Source of the DNA: Pseudocercospora fijiensis CIRAD86
Lineage: Eukaryota; Ascomycota; Dothideomycetes; Mycosphaerellales; Mycosphaerellaceae
Length of the DNA stretch: 64,000 nucleotides
Assembly (NCBI RefSeq): GCF_000340215.1
Contig: NW_006921552.1
Coordinates: 186,001-250,000, forward strand
Direction of reading: 5' to 3'
The notes beneath the pieces are model-generated. The model searched no databases. It saw nothing but the letters and a program-made list of their open reading frames with translations, and was not told the DNA's origin. This document shows positions 36,340 to 48,745 of this stretch, one piece after another. Positions within the stretch are counted from its first letter, which is position 1. Every line of letters starts with the position of its first letter. The position numbers and the translations under genes are program-made.

Positions 36340-37730
36340 AGGTGCTTTCGGTGTTTAGCGGAAGCACGGTTAATTCGGGCCTAGTCCTTAGGTTTGTCGC
36401 ATTAGCCTAGTAGATAGCTAGTGCTGTTACAATTAAAGCACTTTAACCCGGTTAGTAGACTGCCGTAGCTGTTGTTACTATTATTAGCCGAGCGGTTAGC
36501 ATTATAGGGATACGAGCCCCTTCCCCGGCCCCTATCGCGGCCTCCTCTATATAGCCGCCGGCTACGGCCTCTTCTACGATCGTTACTGTTCCTATTGTTA
36601 GTATTATTGTCCTAATAGGAACCTTAGTTTCCTCCGCGGCTACTACGGTTACTACGGTTAGTACTAGCTAGTCGGATCCTTAATTCTAGTCGTTACTAAA
36701 GCTAAACAGCTCGTTTAGCTGTTTCTACTTTAACTATAAATTGAATACGTGTTAGGTTAGCCTATTCGAATATACGACGGCGGTCCAATTCGAGAATAAG
36801 CTCCTACCTAAGCTTAGGGCGTATTTCCGAGATCTATATAGAATTAGTCTTAGGCGGAAGGTCGTCTTTAAGGGTTTTCAAATAGGCTTCAAATAAGCGA
36901 GCCGATTAATTAGTCTTCTATTTAGCTCGAAGATACAGGTCCTAAGCATGTTGTTGCCTTAGTATAGGGTTTCTAAGGGTGTCTAGTATAATAGTTTTGT
37001 AGGTTTGCTACTAAATAGCAGTTTGGTTATTAAGGGAGTCGAAATAGTTATCCTATATGCGCTTTAGGTCGCTATTAATGTACTGCATAGCGTATACGAC
37101 TAAGGAATAGTCGTCTAGTAGCGCTCTTAGTACATTACGCTAGTTAAGTTTATAGTTACGAATGTGGTCGTTATACTACTTTCGACTAGAGCTATTAAAC
37201 ACGGTATAGTCCTTAAGTTTAGCATCCTTCTTTTAGATAGGTAGTAAAGAAGGTCCCGCTATTAGTTTTGCTATCGGGGCTTCCTAAAGGCGACGGAGCT
37301 CGAGGAGATTATCCTTTAGCTATTGTTCTTAACGTAGGGTAGTAAGCCTGTTTTGAGTAGCTTCTTGAAGTCTCCCTAATAGTTGAGGGCTAAAGGCTAG
37401 TTAGCTATATCGACGGTTGACAATATTGCTAAGAATATCGTTAACAGGCAACTCTAGGTCGTTACCTAGAATTACAGGTTCTTCGGCAGGCCTAGCAGTA
37501 GGCTCCTTAGTAGGAGGCACTTTAGCAGGTGCTCTAGTAGGCACTTTAGTAGGCCCTTTAGCAGGCACTGTGCTACTAGTATTGTCGTTGCTAGCGCTGC
37601 TAGCGGCGCCGCGATTATTGTTTCGTAATAAGCCGGCTATTGTAATAAGGGGTAGTACTAATAATGTATTATTAGCCCCTAAGATACGGATGTAGCGGAG
37701 TTAGTAGATATCGGTCTAGTATACTTAACT
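36340..37730 (-). pseudogene. Gypsy gag with zinc knuckle
   Basis: Minus strand upstream of pol. The N-terminal part (around 37,450-37,620) has repeated Pro/Thr/Lys/Ala units. The C-terminal part has an Arg/Gly/Asn-rich stretch and a zinc knuckle near 36,400-36,440, CFNCNSTSYLLGQC, in which the expected His is now Tyr (CAT to TAT). It would form the virus-like particle and bind element RNA. Confidence 0.75.
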
Positions 37731-37913
37731 TAGTATAATAGGCCGTATAGAAGGCCTTGCTTAATAATTAGTACGGTTGTTTCGATAGAATAGTACGTAT
37801 AGATCCCGTTCTTCGGGCGCAATATAGTTAGATTAGTCTTGTTCGTAGCTATACCGCTAAAAGCTTGAAATAAGAACTATCTAGCTACTGCCCTTAAAGG
37901 GTAGATCGAATAC

Positions 37914-38112
37914 TGTATAAGAAGGGTTATATTAGCAGGTAGATAGGGTAGTAGTAGGTATAGGTAGTATTCGATAAGGATCTAGGAGGAGAGGGAGGAA
38001 GGTAGGAGAGTTAGCCTAACGCTAAGCGCTAAGCCCTGCCTAAGGTACTAAGACCCTAGCTTCACTCGGCCTAATCACATGCCAATCACGTATAGCCTCT
38101 TTAGCTCTAACA
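37914..38112 (-). repeat. 5' LTR of the minus-strand Gypsy element
   Basis: Partner of 30,960-31,159. It should carry the element promoter, which would drive minus-strand transcription. Confidence 0.92.
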
Positions 38113-38439
38113 ACTGTTTCGACTGTCGTCTCGTTATTACCCTTCCTAGTATAGCGCCTAGTATATATATAATGTCGGTCGGTATGTTTTAAGGTTTCGT
38201 ACGGTAAGGTAAGGACTTAGGAGTAGTAGATGTATACTAGTAGCTATAGAGAAACACCCTTTCTTTTATAGTATCGTATCGTTAGGAATAGCTAGGCAGT
38301 AAATAGCTAGCTACCTTTTTTTTTTGTTTCCTAGCTACCTAACTACTAGATTTTTTTTCCTAGCTACCCTAGCTAGCCTAACTACTAGAATTTCTTTCCT
38401 AGCTACCCTAACTACCTGAATTTTGCCTTCTATACGGCG

Positions 38440-39650
38440 GCTCTCTCCTACTAACGGAACCGAGCTACTATACCTAACGAATCTAAGCTCGTTTTTAGTC
38501 TTAATCTATCCTCTTTCGGTATAAGACACTCGATAAGCAAATGCTTAGGCCGAGTCTAACTACGAAACCTAAGACTAACTAATAGCTCTATTAACTAATC
38601 CTAATCCTCGAACTCCTTCCGCTTCTTAGTAAAGACCTTAAAGAGCGCTCGAGCTTCTTCGGGTACCTACGGAGTAGTCGAGATAAAGCCGTATCGCTAA
38701 AATAGGTAATCCTTCGGAGGCTTATATAGAGATTTAGAGAATTCTAACGCTAACCTATCCTACTAGTAGCTTAGATTCCGGATACAAGCCCTCTCTGCCT
38801 TAGTAAAGATTTTATATAGTAGTAGTACTCTGCCTTCGAGAAACGCTTTCTATTTAACTGTTAGTATCTGCCGGCTACGAACGCCGGCTATATATGCCGA
38901 GCATAGAATAATTACCTGTACCCCTTCCTCCTATAGTAACACTTCTACCGTCCCTAGATACCTAGCCCCGATCGCATTAATCGTAAGCTACTTTGCCTTT
39001 ATAGACGTAAAGGCTTCGCTCTAATACTAATAAAGAAACTTCTACTCTATATCGAGGATATAAAGACGACTAGTCTCGATTCTAATCCTTGCTAGCTTTT
39101 CGTAGTAGCTTTAACTATGATTTTCTAGATTAATAGGACTTATGCCTTAGCCCTTTACTAGTATCTCGTCTCTTTAACTATACTTGATCTACTCCTAGCG
39201 CTTATCGTCTATAGCGTTAGGCCCTAAGACTGCACCTATTACTAGATCGACGTATAGTATCTCCTCGCTTTTTTTAGTTCCTTTATTCGTAGTATTAAGC
39301 TCTGTCGCGGTATCCTAAACTCTAGTATTGTTGTTCTCGGCTATCTAAATATCTCCGTTACTATCGGTCGTATCGATAGAGGTAGCGGCTATAGGTCTAA
39401 ATGCTATTAGTTAACGTATTAAAGAAAAATATACCGGCTATAGCTGCTAGCTACGGCCGCTAGCTAGATTGACTTACGCTACTAGAACTTTACGCTCGAA
39501 AACTAGCCGTAATTCTTTCCTCCTCTTAGCCTTCTCTTAGGTTGTCTTCTTATTCTAACCTTTACTTTTTTCTATAGGCGCTAGCTATCGATAGAATGCC
39601 TTATTCCGCGCCTTTCTTCTCTTATCCTTAGCTCTTTTATCCTTATCTAT
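38440..39650 (-). pseudogene. hAT accessory gene, C-terminal part (split by the 12.3-kb Gypsy)
   Basis: Minus-strand frame. At the upper end it begins with a Lys/Arg-rich stretch (DKDKRAKDKRRKARNKAF), continues with YSQRDEILVKGQGISPINLE, and ends with a charged helical region (ALFKVFTKKRKEFEDQDQL, SLRFRSQTRPKHLLIE). The first codons continue exactly in frame from 51,980-52,110 when the Gypsy element and one copy of ctat are removed. The basic N-terminus suggests nuclear targeting. No family is recognised. It is separate from the hAT transposase and on the same strand. Confidence 0.55.
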
Positions 39651-39930
39651 TATTGGCTAGTAACCGGCCCTACACACCTAGGGGGAGTTTTGAGCCTATA
39701 TAAGAGGCCTCCTTCTACATTGTAGATAGGGCACCAACCTCGTATAGTACATTGTTTATGTTACACTTCTATAATGCCTATATTGCAGGGCTCTAGTTAT
39801 TAGCCTAAGCAACCGTCTTGTTATCCTATTATGCTAAACATAGCTGCCTATATTGCTATAGGTTATGTTACCCTCGGTAGCCTATACTATTACTGCTAGT
39901 AGTAGTAGTAGTTTTAGTTTCCGTCCTTTA
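39651..39930 (+). repeat. 5' LTR of the 12.3-kb Gypsy
   Basis: 280 bp, starting TATT (formerly TGTT) and ending TTTA (formerly TTCA). It differs from the 3' LTR at 13 positions, all CA/TA or TG/TA. A possible TATA-type block, ctatataagagg, lies near 39,697-39,708. Confidence 0.95.
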
Positions 39931-39977
39931 TTAGAGCCGAAGGTAGGGCTATCTCTTTATATCTAATAGGTTCGGGT

Positions 39978-40577
39978 ATATTAAAGGTGGTCTCTAGGCA
40001 CGAATAGCTATAACTAAAGCGAGGGTACGACAAGAGCCTACGATACGGACGATACCGAAGTATCTTAAGGGGCTATTACGACAAGCAGAGAAACCTCTTA
40101 ACGAAGGCATCGCTTTAACCCCGAAAAGCTACAAACCCTTAGGACTATTATAGCTTAGGGCCTAGTCTATAGCTATAGCTAGCTTCTAAGGACTCGGCTC
40201 CGGGTCGAAGACCTATTTAGCACCGCTTACTCGAGATAAGCCCCGCCTAAGGAGGAGATAGACTAATTACCTATCGGCCTTGCTTAGTTTGCTAAGACTA
40301 TCAATTAATAGCAAATACGGATTGTAGGTCGGATAGCCGGGGAGTCCCCTATTAATCGGGTAGGGCGTTCCTAGATTCGTAGCCTCGCTTAGACAGTGCT
40401 TAGCCTTCTACTAGAAAAAGAAGGCTACCGCCCCCCCTGCCTAGCTAAAGGAGGTACGAGCTAGTTTCTAGGATCTAGATATAAATAGAGATTGTAGTCT
40501 CTCCCTCCGAGCGGCTTTTGTCTAAAATCTACTAAACTTAGCTCCTAGAGGTAGTTAGGCGACCCCTAGGAGGCTAA
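39978..40577 (+). pseudogene. Possible 200-codon leader ORF between LTR and gag
   Basis: One frame from ATA (likely former ATG) to TAA (40,575-40,577) with only RIP-type stops. It contains a CLVCxDYQ cysteine motif and a basic Pro/Arg-rich end (RKRRLPPPLPS). It ends just before the first palindrome. Many Gypsy elements have an untranslated leader here, so this may be chance; the frame length without a TGA is the only support. Confidence 0.3.
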
Positions 40578-40581
40578 ATCC

Positions 40582-40607
40582 TAATACTACCCCGGGGGTA
40601 ATACTAG
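40582..40607 (+). repeat. Palindrome copy 1 (leader ORF / gag gap)
   Basis: TAATACTACCCCGGGGGTAA; the TAATAC start is the RIP form of TAATGC. It lies 5 bp after the stop of the possible leader ORF. Confidence 0.9.
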
Positions 40608-40757
40608 GAGAAACAGCCTAATATACTACTCTCTCGTATAGCAACATTATAACAAACCAAATAGACCAAAGTTACTAAAAACACATTTATATAGCATTCT
40701 ATTTCAACTTTATATAGCATTCTATTTCAACTATTTTAACTATTTTATAACAATCGA

Positions 40758-43700
40758 ATAAGCTCTAGCTCTAGCGAAAACGAATATCGAGAATTAGCGG
40801 AATCCTCTAAATCCGAAACCGCCCCTAATCCTATTAACGAAAAAATTAGGCGGCGACTAGTCAATATAAGTAAGCCTCCTACGCCTTCTACGCCTAAGGC
40901 GCTCTACAATATTATTATAAAGATAATAGAGAAGCAAACTAAACTTCTCCGTTAAAGCAAGCGTCGCCCGCTAGAACTAGGGAGTACTACAAACCCCTTA
41001 TTCGAAGGGTGGAACGCTATAGTACATATTAAGCGCTTTAAGGAAGGCTTAGTTAATTACGAGCTCGATAGAGAATCCGACTAGTACAAGATTCGGTCCT
41101 TTACGAGGACTACCTCCTCTAAGCTTTACCGAACCCTTAAAACCCTAGTTAGCTACCTAGAAAAGGACGACAAGTCTAATACTAACTAGGAGACCTTTAA
41201 GGTAGCCTTTATAAGGGAGTATCGGGAGCGCGATAGCCGTCGCATTAAAGGCAGTCGTACGTAGCTCGAGACCCTCTGCTTAGTAAGGCGCACTAAGGAT
41301 AACGACCTAAAGGGGTATGTCCGCGAGTTTGTCGAGTTAGCGGACGGCATCGAATAGAGTAACCTCGAAAACTCTTAGAGAACGAGGCTGCTCCTCTAGG
41401 GATTGCCGTAGCCTATAGCTTAGCGTATCTTCCGTCGCTATAAGCTTAGCGAGTCCGATCCTAAGAGTTTTAGGAAATATAAAGAGGTCCTAGTGTGTGT
41501 TAAGGCCGATATTAATAGCATAGCCGATACGAGGAAGTTTATCTACGGCGAAGACCGGAATAACCTAGCGTAGGTTAGGAAAGAGGCCTTAGGAAATAAG
41601 GGACCTAAGTTCCTTCCTAAATCGCAAAGTGGTCCTAAGACCGTAACTCCCACTATTACTAAGCACTCTTAAGACGTTGCGGACTTAGCTGAATCCCTAG
41701 CCTAACTAAACCTAAATGTGAAAGCATTATAGCAAGTTAGGGAGGTTATTAATGCTACTATACTAGGCGATGTACCGCTAGTCTACTAGGTTTCAGATCC
41801 TAACTACCCTAAAGCCCCTTTAGTAGATGTCTACGCTATACGGAAGATCCATTCTAACTTAGATAGCAAGTGCTAGATATATAGCGGGTTTAAACATGTC
41901 TAATCGTCCTACCCTATCTAGAAAGAGCTTCTTAAAAGGAAGCTTATTATACAAGTAAATAGCCGATTCTATTATATAGATACCGGCGACAAGATTGATT
42001 TCGAATAGGATCGGAGAGCCCCGAAGCTACCTTAGCTAAAGACCCTTCTAGAAAAGAAGTATAGCGGCAAGATCGAGTTTAAGGACACTAGGAATAGTAC
42101 CCTCGCCGCTATTGCTAAACGTAAAACTTAGAAGGTTAGGGCAAAGCAAGTTAAGGAGCGGAGCAGTAATAGTACTACTAAGCCTGTTAAGGTTAACTTT
42201 GTTTCTTAGGACCCGGACGCAGTTACTAATGTTTACGCGGTTACTAAGAACAGTATAGATGTCTACGCTGCTATACGGTCTTAGACCTAGTCCTAAAACA
42301 AGGGCAAGAGCCCTTAGAACCCTACTCGCCCTAGTACGGCAGCCCCTACTAGGGTACTAAAGAACAAGGCGGCCGATAAGGCTAAGCAATAGCGAGAGTC
42401 AACCGCTAAAACTAAGACTCTCTAGACAGCTACAGACTGTACTGCCCGATCTAGCGCCGTACCTAGCACCCTACCTGTAGAAAGCCTAGTCGTCCTAGAG
42501 ACTCTAGAGGTCGATATAGAGGATGTTGCTACTAACATTAGTAGTACCCTAGGTCTAGCTAACCTACCGGCCTATAAGCGAAAGTCATCCGATCTAAAGA
42601 GCTTTCGCTTTAATAGGTATATAAAAAAGTATAGTACTAGCCTAGCTAACTCCTTAGATACAAAGGCAAACGCTCTCTTCTAGGCTTTATAGTTCCTAGA
42701 CCTTAAGTCTAATGTGTCTATAGGAGAGCTGCTAGCGTACGGTTTGCCTACTAACCTGTTCTAGAGCCGAATCCCTAACGATGCTACCTTTATAAAAGAC
42801 CTCGCTACCCTCCGAAGGAAACAGGGACGAGAAGACTATATCGACGTCTCTTCCCTATAGTTCCTTCCTAAATTTTTAGGTACCTAAGAGTTAGTAGAAG
42901 GCGAATCGGTAACCTACGAGAACTAAGAGACTATCGATAATACTAACGAAGAGGGAGTTAAGGAGATAGGCCGAGGGGATAGTAATAATCCCGACCCTAC
43001 TCTAGTTTTAGTCTCTATTAAGGCTGTCCGGTTTACTAGCTAACAAATCGGTCGAGTAGGACCTCCTCGACCTAAGGAACTTTATTCTATCCCTAATAAT
43101 GTAGACCTTTCTATAGTTACCCGTTCCTTCGCCGTCGTTCCCGCTATCTATATTTAAGTTACTATCGGGAGCTATAGTTAACAGATGCTAGCAATGCTTG
43201 ATAATAGTTCGGAGTTACTTATTATAAGTAAGCGTTAGGCTAAACAACTTAGGCTGCTAATAAATAGAGACATTTCCCTAGGCATATAGGGAGTAAATAG
43301 GGAGGTTGCGCTAGTAGGTGCTTACTATAATGTTATAGTAGACGCCTTCGGCATATGCTTTTCCTTTACCTTCTAGATTGCCGCCGACCTAAATACGCTA
43401 ATTATTCTAGGTCGACTATAGTCTCGCATAACTCGAGGTGTCTAGCGCAACTGCGACGATAGTTCCTAGGAGGGAACTATCGCTAACTAGAAGGGCAACC
43501 GAGTCGTATTTACTAGTTATATCGGCAATACTAGCTGCAAATCCTACGAGGATATCCTTGCTGCTTCTAGACGGTCTTCGGGAAACGCTACGGCGCGGTT
43601 GTAAGACCGGCAATCTACGCTATAAGTTAGTATAGCTTTAATAGGTTATTTCTAGAAGTGCGCCGCTCCGTACGATAAGGCAAGTTTCTAGGTTCTATAC

Positions 43701-43859
43701 TAAGAAGACGAATGCTCGAAGCGATAGCGAGTATAACCTAACGACTACCTACACCTGCTATACGAGTTAAGGTAATAATGCTATCTTATACGTCGTCGCC
43801 GGAGGCATTACTACCGGATGCGGGTCTACTCGAACTAACCAATCAAAGCGCGAGTCTAA
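40758..43859 (+). pseudogene. Gag-protease polyprotein of the 12.3-kb Gypsy
   Basis: 1,034 codons in one register from ATA (formerly ATG) to TAA at 43,857-43,859. Residues ~50-250 look like a capsid region (KGSRTQLETLCLVRRTKDND, LLQGLPQPIAQRI). Near 41,868 a zinc-knuckle remnant, CQIYSGFKHVQSSYP, has Tyr where two Cys are expected (TGT/TGC to TAT/TAC). A long charged linker follows. The retropepsin-like motif MLAMLDNSSELLIIS is near 43,190-43,230; the usual DTG/DSG now reads DNS. Its TAA overlaps the ATG of pol in TAATG. Confidence 0.8.
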
Positions 43860-43881
43860 TGCTACCCCGGGGGTATTATTA
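43857..43881 (+). promoter_or_regulatory. TAATG stop/start overlap within palindrome copy 2
   Basis: The gag-protease stop TAA (43,857-43,859) and an ATG (43,859-43,861) in the pol frame overlap by one base, and the same bases begin the palindrome TAATGCTACCCCGGGGGT...ATTATTA. TAATG junctions are known to allow coupled termination-reinitiation in some fungal viruses and non-LTR elements. A stem-loop formed by the palindrome could assist. Its use here is inferred. Confidence 0.65.
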
Positions 43882-46800
43882 CGAATCTAACGTTTTCGCC
43901 GGCGTTATAAATTAGGACTACTAGTTGCATACCTATCGACTTAAGGAGACTTCTAAGGAAGTTTACGCGCTGTTTTGTTACGCTAATCTCTAGGCCTAAC
44001 GATAAAGAGAGAGAGCTCGGATTCGATAATCGATTAGTGTCTATACCCTATATAAGAGGGTAGCCGATAAGATTAAGCCCGTAAAGGGCAGTGTACACAT
44101 TACCGATAGGTCTAATCCTAGCGGGAATCCTAACTAGCGATAAAAGTGCCTTAATTAGGAGGCGACACTACTACCTAGGGATAGTCCGTACGATTAGAAG
44201 TACATTACTAAAAAGTTTTCTACTATCCCTAGGGGGTTAAGGCTAATAGAGGAGAGGCTTGCGAAAATCAAACCTAGTATCGAGCTTTCGGATCGTAAAC
44301 TGGATTTGCTATACGAGCTTCTATACAATCGCGAGGCCGTGTTAGTATATGACTTTACTTACCTAGGTAGAATAAATCCGGAGGTTGCCCCTCCGTAGAA
44401 GATCCGAACGATCGAGTATAAGCCTTAGGCCTACCTAGGTTTTAAGCTAAACCTAAGCCTACGAGGCGTAGTTAAGGACATAATACGACAGCGTATAAAG
44501 GCTAGCACCTTGGAACCTTCCTATGCCTCGTATCGCAATCTATACTTCCTAGTTTAAAAGAAGACAGCTCCTAGGGAACTAAAGAAGTACCGTCTAATTA
44601 ACGCTATATAAAAGTTTAACGCAGTTACGATTAGAGATGCTAACCTGCCTCCGGAGACTAATAGGTTCTCGGAAGCCTTTGCTAACTGTATTGTAGCCTT
44701 ACTAGTTGACGTTTTCTCGGGCTACGACTAGATTCCTCTTTACCCTAATAGCCGCGACCTTACTAGTTTCGAGACACCTCTTAGGCTATATAGGCAAACT
44801 ACCCTTCCCTAAGGGGCAACTAACTCCGTAGCCTAGTTCGTTCGCATTATAAACCAAGTCCTCGCGGCCTATATCTCCTATATAGCGATGCCTTTCCTAG
44901 ACGATATCGGCATTAAGGGCCCTAAAACTAGGTACGATAATAAAGAAGTAGAGCCTAGCATCCGTAGGTTCTTTCTCGAACATATCTAGAACCTCGATAG
45001 CGTCCTCTACGACCTAGAGCGAGCTAATCTAACGGTGTATAGGGAGAAGCTTTAGCTCCTATACAAACGAATAAACATTGTCGGGTTTGTAACTAATAAG
45101 TACGGCCGCTATCCTAATAATGTACGGGTCCTAAAGATAGTGTCCTAGCCGGATCCTACCTGTTAGAAGGATGTCCGAACCTAGCTTAGAGTAGTCTCCT
45201 ACTTCCGTATCTAGGTCGAGAACTTTATATTAGTATATAAGCCCTTATACGCCTTGCTTAAGAAGGATGCTAAGTTCGAATAGACACCCGTTTACTAAGC
45301 GGCTAAGGACAAGGTAACTAAGGCACTCGTTAGCGTACCTACACTTACGTCTATTAACTACTTAGAGGGTACGGGTTTAATAATTGTTGCTATCGACTCG
45401 AGCGGGGAAGGCTATAGCGAGATACTAATGCAGTGTAACCGTAAGGAGCTATCCTTGCGTTATCCTATTAGGTACGACTCCGGACTATAGAAGCCAATCG
45501 AGGCCCGATACGATACTAGCAAGCGAGAATGCCTTAGAGTCTATAAGGCTCTAAAGAAGTTCCGACCGTAGCTCTTTAGTATATTCTTTCGCTTAGAAAT
45601 CGATGCTTAGACGCTAGTCTATTAACTTAACCGTATAGCCTCCGACCTACTAAACTCTACGATAGCTCGGTAGGTTGCCTAGATCTATTTGTTTAATTTC
45701 GATGTCTTCTACGTTCCTAGCAAGAAGCATACTAGACCGGATAGCCTTTCTAGAAGGCCCGCTATAGAAGAGGACGTCGCCGAAATAATAGAAGAAGAGG
45801 ATGTCGATACGGTAATTAACCGCACTTTCTTCGCTGCCTTCTATATTAATGCTATACTAGCGATTACTAGGCCTACTACCGACGACTAACCTAGCGACTA
45901 ACCTAGTAACTAGCCCGACGGGAGCCCTACTACTAACGATAACGACTAGGCTAAAGCTAAGGCGGATAAACTAGAGAGGGATAATATCCTTAATAGGGTC
46001 TACTCCGACGACTCCTATTATATCGCCTACTTCCTAACCTATACGAAGAAAGCGCCTAGCCTATTAAAGAGTTAATACCGTCGGGTTATTCGCTATTCTC
46101 GACGATTCCTAGTTAAAGATCGAATCCTTTAGCGATAAGCGATAGTTAATGTACCTCTCTAGCGTGTTATTAACGACCTAGTAGCCCGATAAGAGATCCT
46201 TCGTTCCGTTTACGATAAGCTCGGCTACCGGGCGGCGGAGGGCACCTTCGATGTCCTTCGTCGGCGCTACTAGTAGGACGGCGTATAGGCTAATGTCTCC
46301 CGCTACTATAAGAGCTATCCTAAGTGCAATTTTAGGAATAGCTATCGACGTCCGGGAGAGCTGCGTATTCCTACTACCTAATTAGTCGGAGAGCGATAGT
46401 ATAGCGATAGGGTCTATCTTAGTCGCAATAACAGCTTGTATATTATTCGAGAAGGTCTTTCTCGATAGCTAGAGGCCTATTATTTCTATAAGGGCTGCAG
46501 CGCTATTAATACTCGTAATATAGCTACCTTCCTATTTAAAGATCTGTTTTGCCGCTAGGGAACACCTTACGAGATTATCTTAGACAACGCTACGAACAAT
46601 ATAGCTAAAGAAGTTTAAGTACTACTTGTTTCGTATAGGGCGAAAAACGTTCGCATCTCCCCGTACTATCCCTAGTCGAATGCTATTGTTAAACGTAGCT
46701 ATCGGTCTTTAATTGATGCCCTATCTAAGATAACTAATAGAGGGGACAGGTCGGTTCCTATCTCTACCCGGGTCCTAGCCCTTCTCTAGGCGGATCGAAC

Positions 46801-47716
46801 TACTATTATCGATACTACTAGACTTACGCCGGTAGAGCTTATAATTAGGAGGGACGCCGTTCTTCCTATTAAGTTGTCCTATCGCACGTATAGCGTTTAC
46901 GATTAGGGGTCTGTTCGTACTAGGGCAGATCTTCTTACCCTATAGGCTAAGGCTCTTAAGGATATAACTACGACTTCTTAGGAGGGTCTTGCTCGATAAC
47001 GGCGCCTTCGTAAAGAGGCTAAGCAGTATTTCGATAACCGTAATGCTATTAATTGGGAGCCTCTAAAGGTTAGCGATATAGTCCTCCTATACCGGTCCGA
47101 GTTAGAATATAGTTACTCTTATAAGCTAGCCTTTAAATAGAAAGGGCCTTATAGAGTGTAGGAGGTCCTTTACGATAGTTCTACGTACCGACTTTAGGAA
47201 CTTAATAGTGCTACTTTGAAGTACTCGTACCCTCGGGCTAACCTAAAGAAGATCGTCGAATTAAGAGAGCCTGCCCGCCCTCCCCCGACCGAGGAGGAAG
47301 TTAATGCCTCTATAGACCCTCTACCGACCTTAGATACTTATCGAGAGGAGGATCCTACCGCGATTATAGATCCTATTCTACCTAACAACTATACGCATCC
47401 CTAGATACGTCTTAGTAAGCTATTAGGAATAACTTATAAACAAAGGGAGGGTTATATACGTATTAATTGCGCGTAGAGCATTTCCGATGTTAATTCCGAT
47501 AGTAAACTAGACTTCTAGCTATCTAACTCTAACTCCGAGGGGGAGCTCGACTAGTCTAGCGACGAAGACCGCCTAGAATTATAGCTAGATCCCGAGACTA
47601 AATAATTGCTTGTCTTTCCCTGCCTCTACTACGTTGTTTTCCTTACCTTCTCCGCGCTATTAATACAGTACCGCCCTATAGCTTTAGTCCTTACTACTTG
47701 TTCCTACGGATGTTAA
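43859..47716 (+). pseudogene. Pol of the 12.3-kb Gypsy: RT, RNase H, integrase
   Basis: About 1,285 codons in one register, beginning with the ATG of TAATG. The reverse transcriptase is at about 44,200-45,200: KYRLINAIQKFNAVT, ALLVDVFSGYDQIP and MPFLDDIGIKGP, so the FLDD site is intact. RNase H ends near 45,760 (FDVFYVPSKKHTRPDSLSRR), where ORF 45,689-45,889 is still open. The integrase core is at about 46,150-46,900: EIILDNATNN, then a block now reading NAIVKRSYRSL in which the expected catalytic Glu is Lys (TGAA to TAAA). A chromodomain-like or basic tail follows (LLYRSELEYSYSYKLAFK). The C-terminus after 47,405 is acidic. The exact end lies between 47,600 and 47,716. Confidence 0.9.
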
Positions 47717-47844
47717 TGCTTATAGTTGTTGCCCTCTTTTGCTTTTACTTTGTCTATTGTGTTGCTCTTTTGCCTTCGAGATATTGCTATAACTTCATTC
47801 CTTTGCTCTTGTTTTTCCTTAGATAGAACTATACGAGGCGTGTT

Positions 47845-47880
47845 TTCCTAATAACACCCTAGGGGTAGCATTAGGAAAAT
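47845..47880. repeat. Palindrome copy 3 (after pol), long perfect arms
   Basis: ttttcctaat...attaggaaaa forms 10-bp perfect arms around aacaccctaggggtagc. Unlike the other copies it carries CCCTAGGGG in the centre, and the TAATGCTACCCC sense is on the minus strand. Confidence 0.9.
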
Positions 47881-48298
47881 GGCCGAACCTAACCCTACTA
47901 CCCTTCTAGGACTACTTCCCTCTAGATTCCTAGACTCTAGCAACCTTCCTTAAGTAATAACGACAACAAGATACTCTGCTAGAGACTGTTCCTGCCCTAA
48001 TTAGCACTAGTTACGTAGGACACTAAGAAAGGGAGGTTCCCTATCCCTCTCCCTTCCTAGCTCTTAGATAGATATAACAACCTAGGCCTATAGCCTCTAA
48101 GAATAGGGACCTTAGGCTGTTAAGCTTAGTGTTTAGAAGAAGGAAGAAGGTAAACGTATAGACTACCCTTACGTACTTGCTAATGTAAAAGGTAATGCTG
48201 CATCTACAAACGGCAGTGCTATAGGCTAATATACCGACGAATTAGCTACGTTAGGCCTAGGCGACTTGCTCCTCGTTACCGAGCATCTCTAGAGAAAA

Positions 48299-48327
48299 GC
48301 TAATACTACCCCGGGGGTGCTATTAGT
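48299..48327 (+). repeat. Palindrome copy 4 (upstream of the extra ORF)
   Basis: ctaatactaccccggggg followed by tgctattag; the start is the RIP form of TAATGCTACC. It lies about 400 bp before the ATG of the extra ORF. Confidence 0.9.
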
Positions 48328-48745
48328 CCCGCTAGCTTTACTACTATAGATTTCTGCTAGAGACTCGGACTAACTAGTTACATTTCGAGTACGCGAGAGT
48401 CTACGATAGCTAGAGTTTAATAAAGGCGCGTATTCGCTACTAGCAATTAGCTAGATCGATTGTCAAACTTTAGCCTACCCTAATAATAAAGAAGTCTCGC
48501 ATATAGCTTCACTTTTATATATAGCCGTCATCCGTTTGCTTTACTAGCGCGGAATATACAGACTACGTTACCTTCGTACTATATTTAAAGCGGGCTTCCT
48601 AAGCTCCTTCTTCTACTCGATTACTAACTAACTCGCTACCGCCTAACTACCCCCCCCCTCTTCTATCTAAACCCTTCGATTATTATTGTTAAGTAGCGAA
48701 TACACTTGTAGACTCGTTTCTAACCTACTTCTGCTTCGGTCGACT

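Larger units (their letters stand above)
30960..38112 (-). mobile_element. Ty3/Gypsy LTR retrotransposon, 7.15 kb, minus strand
   Basis: Direct repeats of 200 and 199 bp (30,960-31,159 and 37,914-38,112) beginning TG and ending CA (one now TA) enclose a minus-strand gag, then protease, reverse transcriptase, RNase H and integrase, in Gypsy order. I see no clean target duplication: flanks are ...tagac and actgt..., so either drift or RIP removed it. It lies in the hAT element, just upstream of the transposase. Confidence 0.9.

Noticed and set aside
37417..37695. Plus-strand ORF with a hydrophobic Gly/Ala/Val-rich stretch resembling a membrane protein
   Set aside because: It is the antisense of the Pro/Thr/Lys repeat of the minus-strand gag.
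30955..38117. A target duplication for the minus-strand Gypsy (actg on both sides)
   Set aside because: It works only if the LTRs are taken to start after TG, against the TG...CA ends seen on both LTRs; the flanks otherwise do not match.
43416..43635. Two overlapping ORFs of 65 codons on opposite strands
   Set aside because: Both are out of register with the gag-protease frame that runs through here.
47717..47863. A 48-codon hydrophobic frame starting at a second TAATG after pol
   Set aside because: Short and in a T-rich stretch; the pol end is uncertain because the TAA may be a former CAA. I could not separate it from chance.
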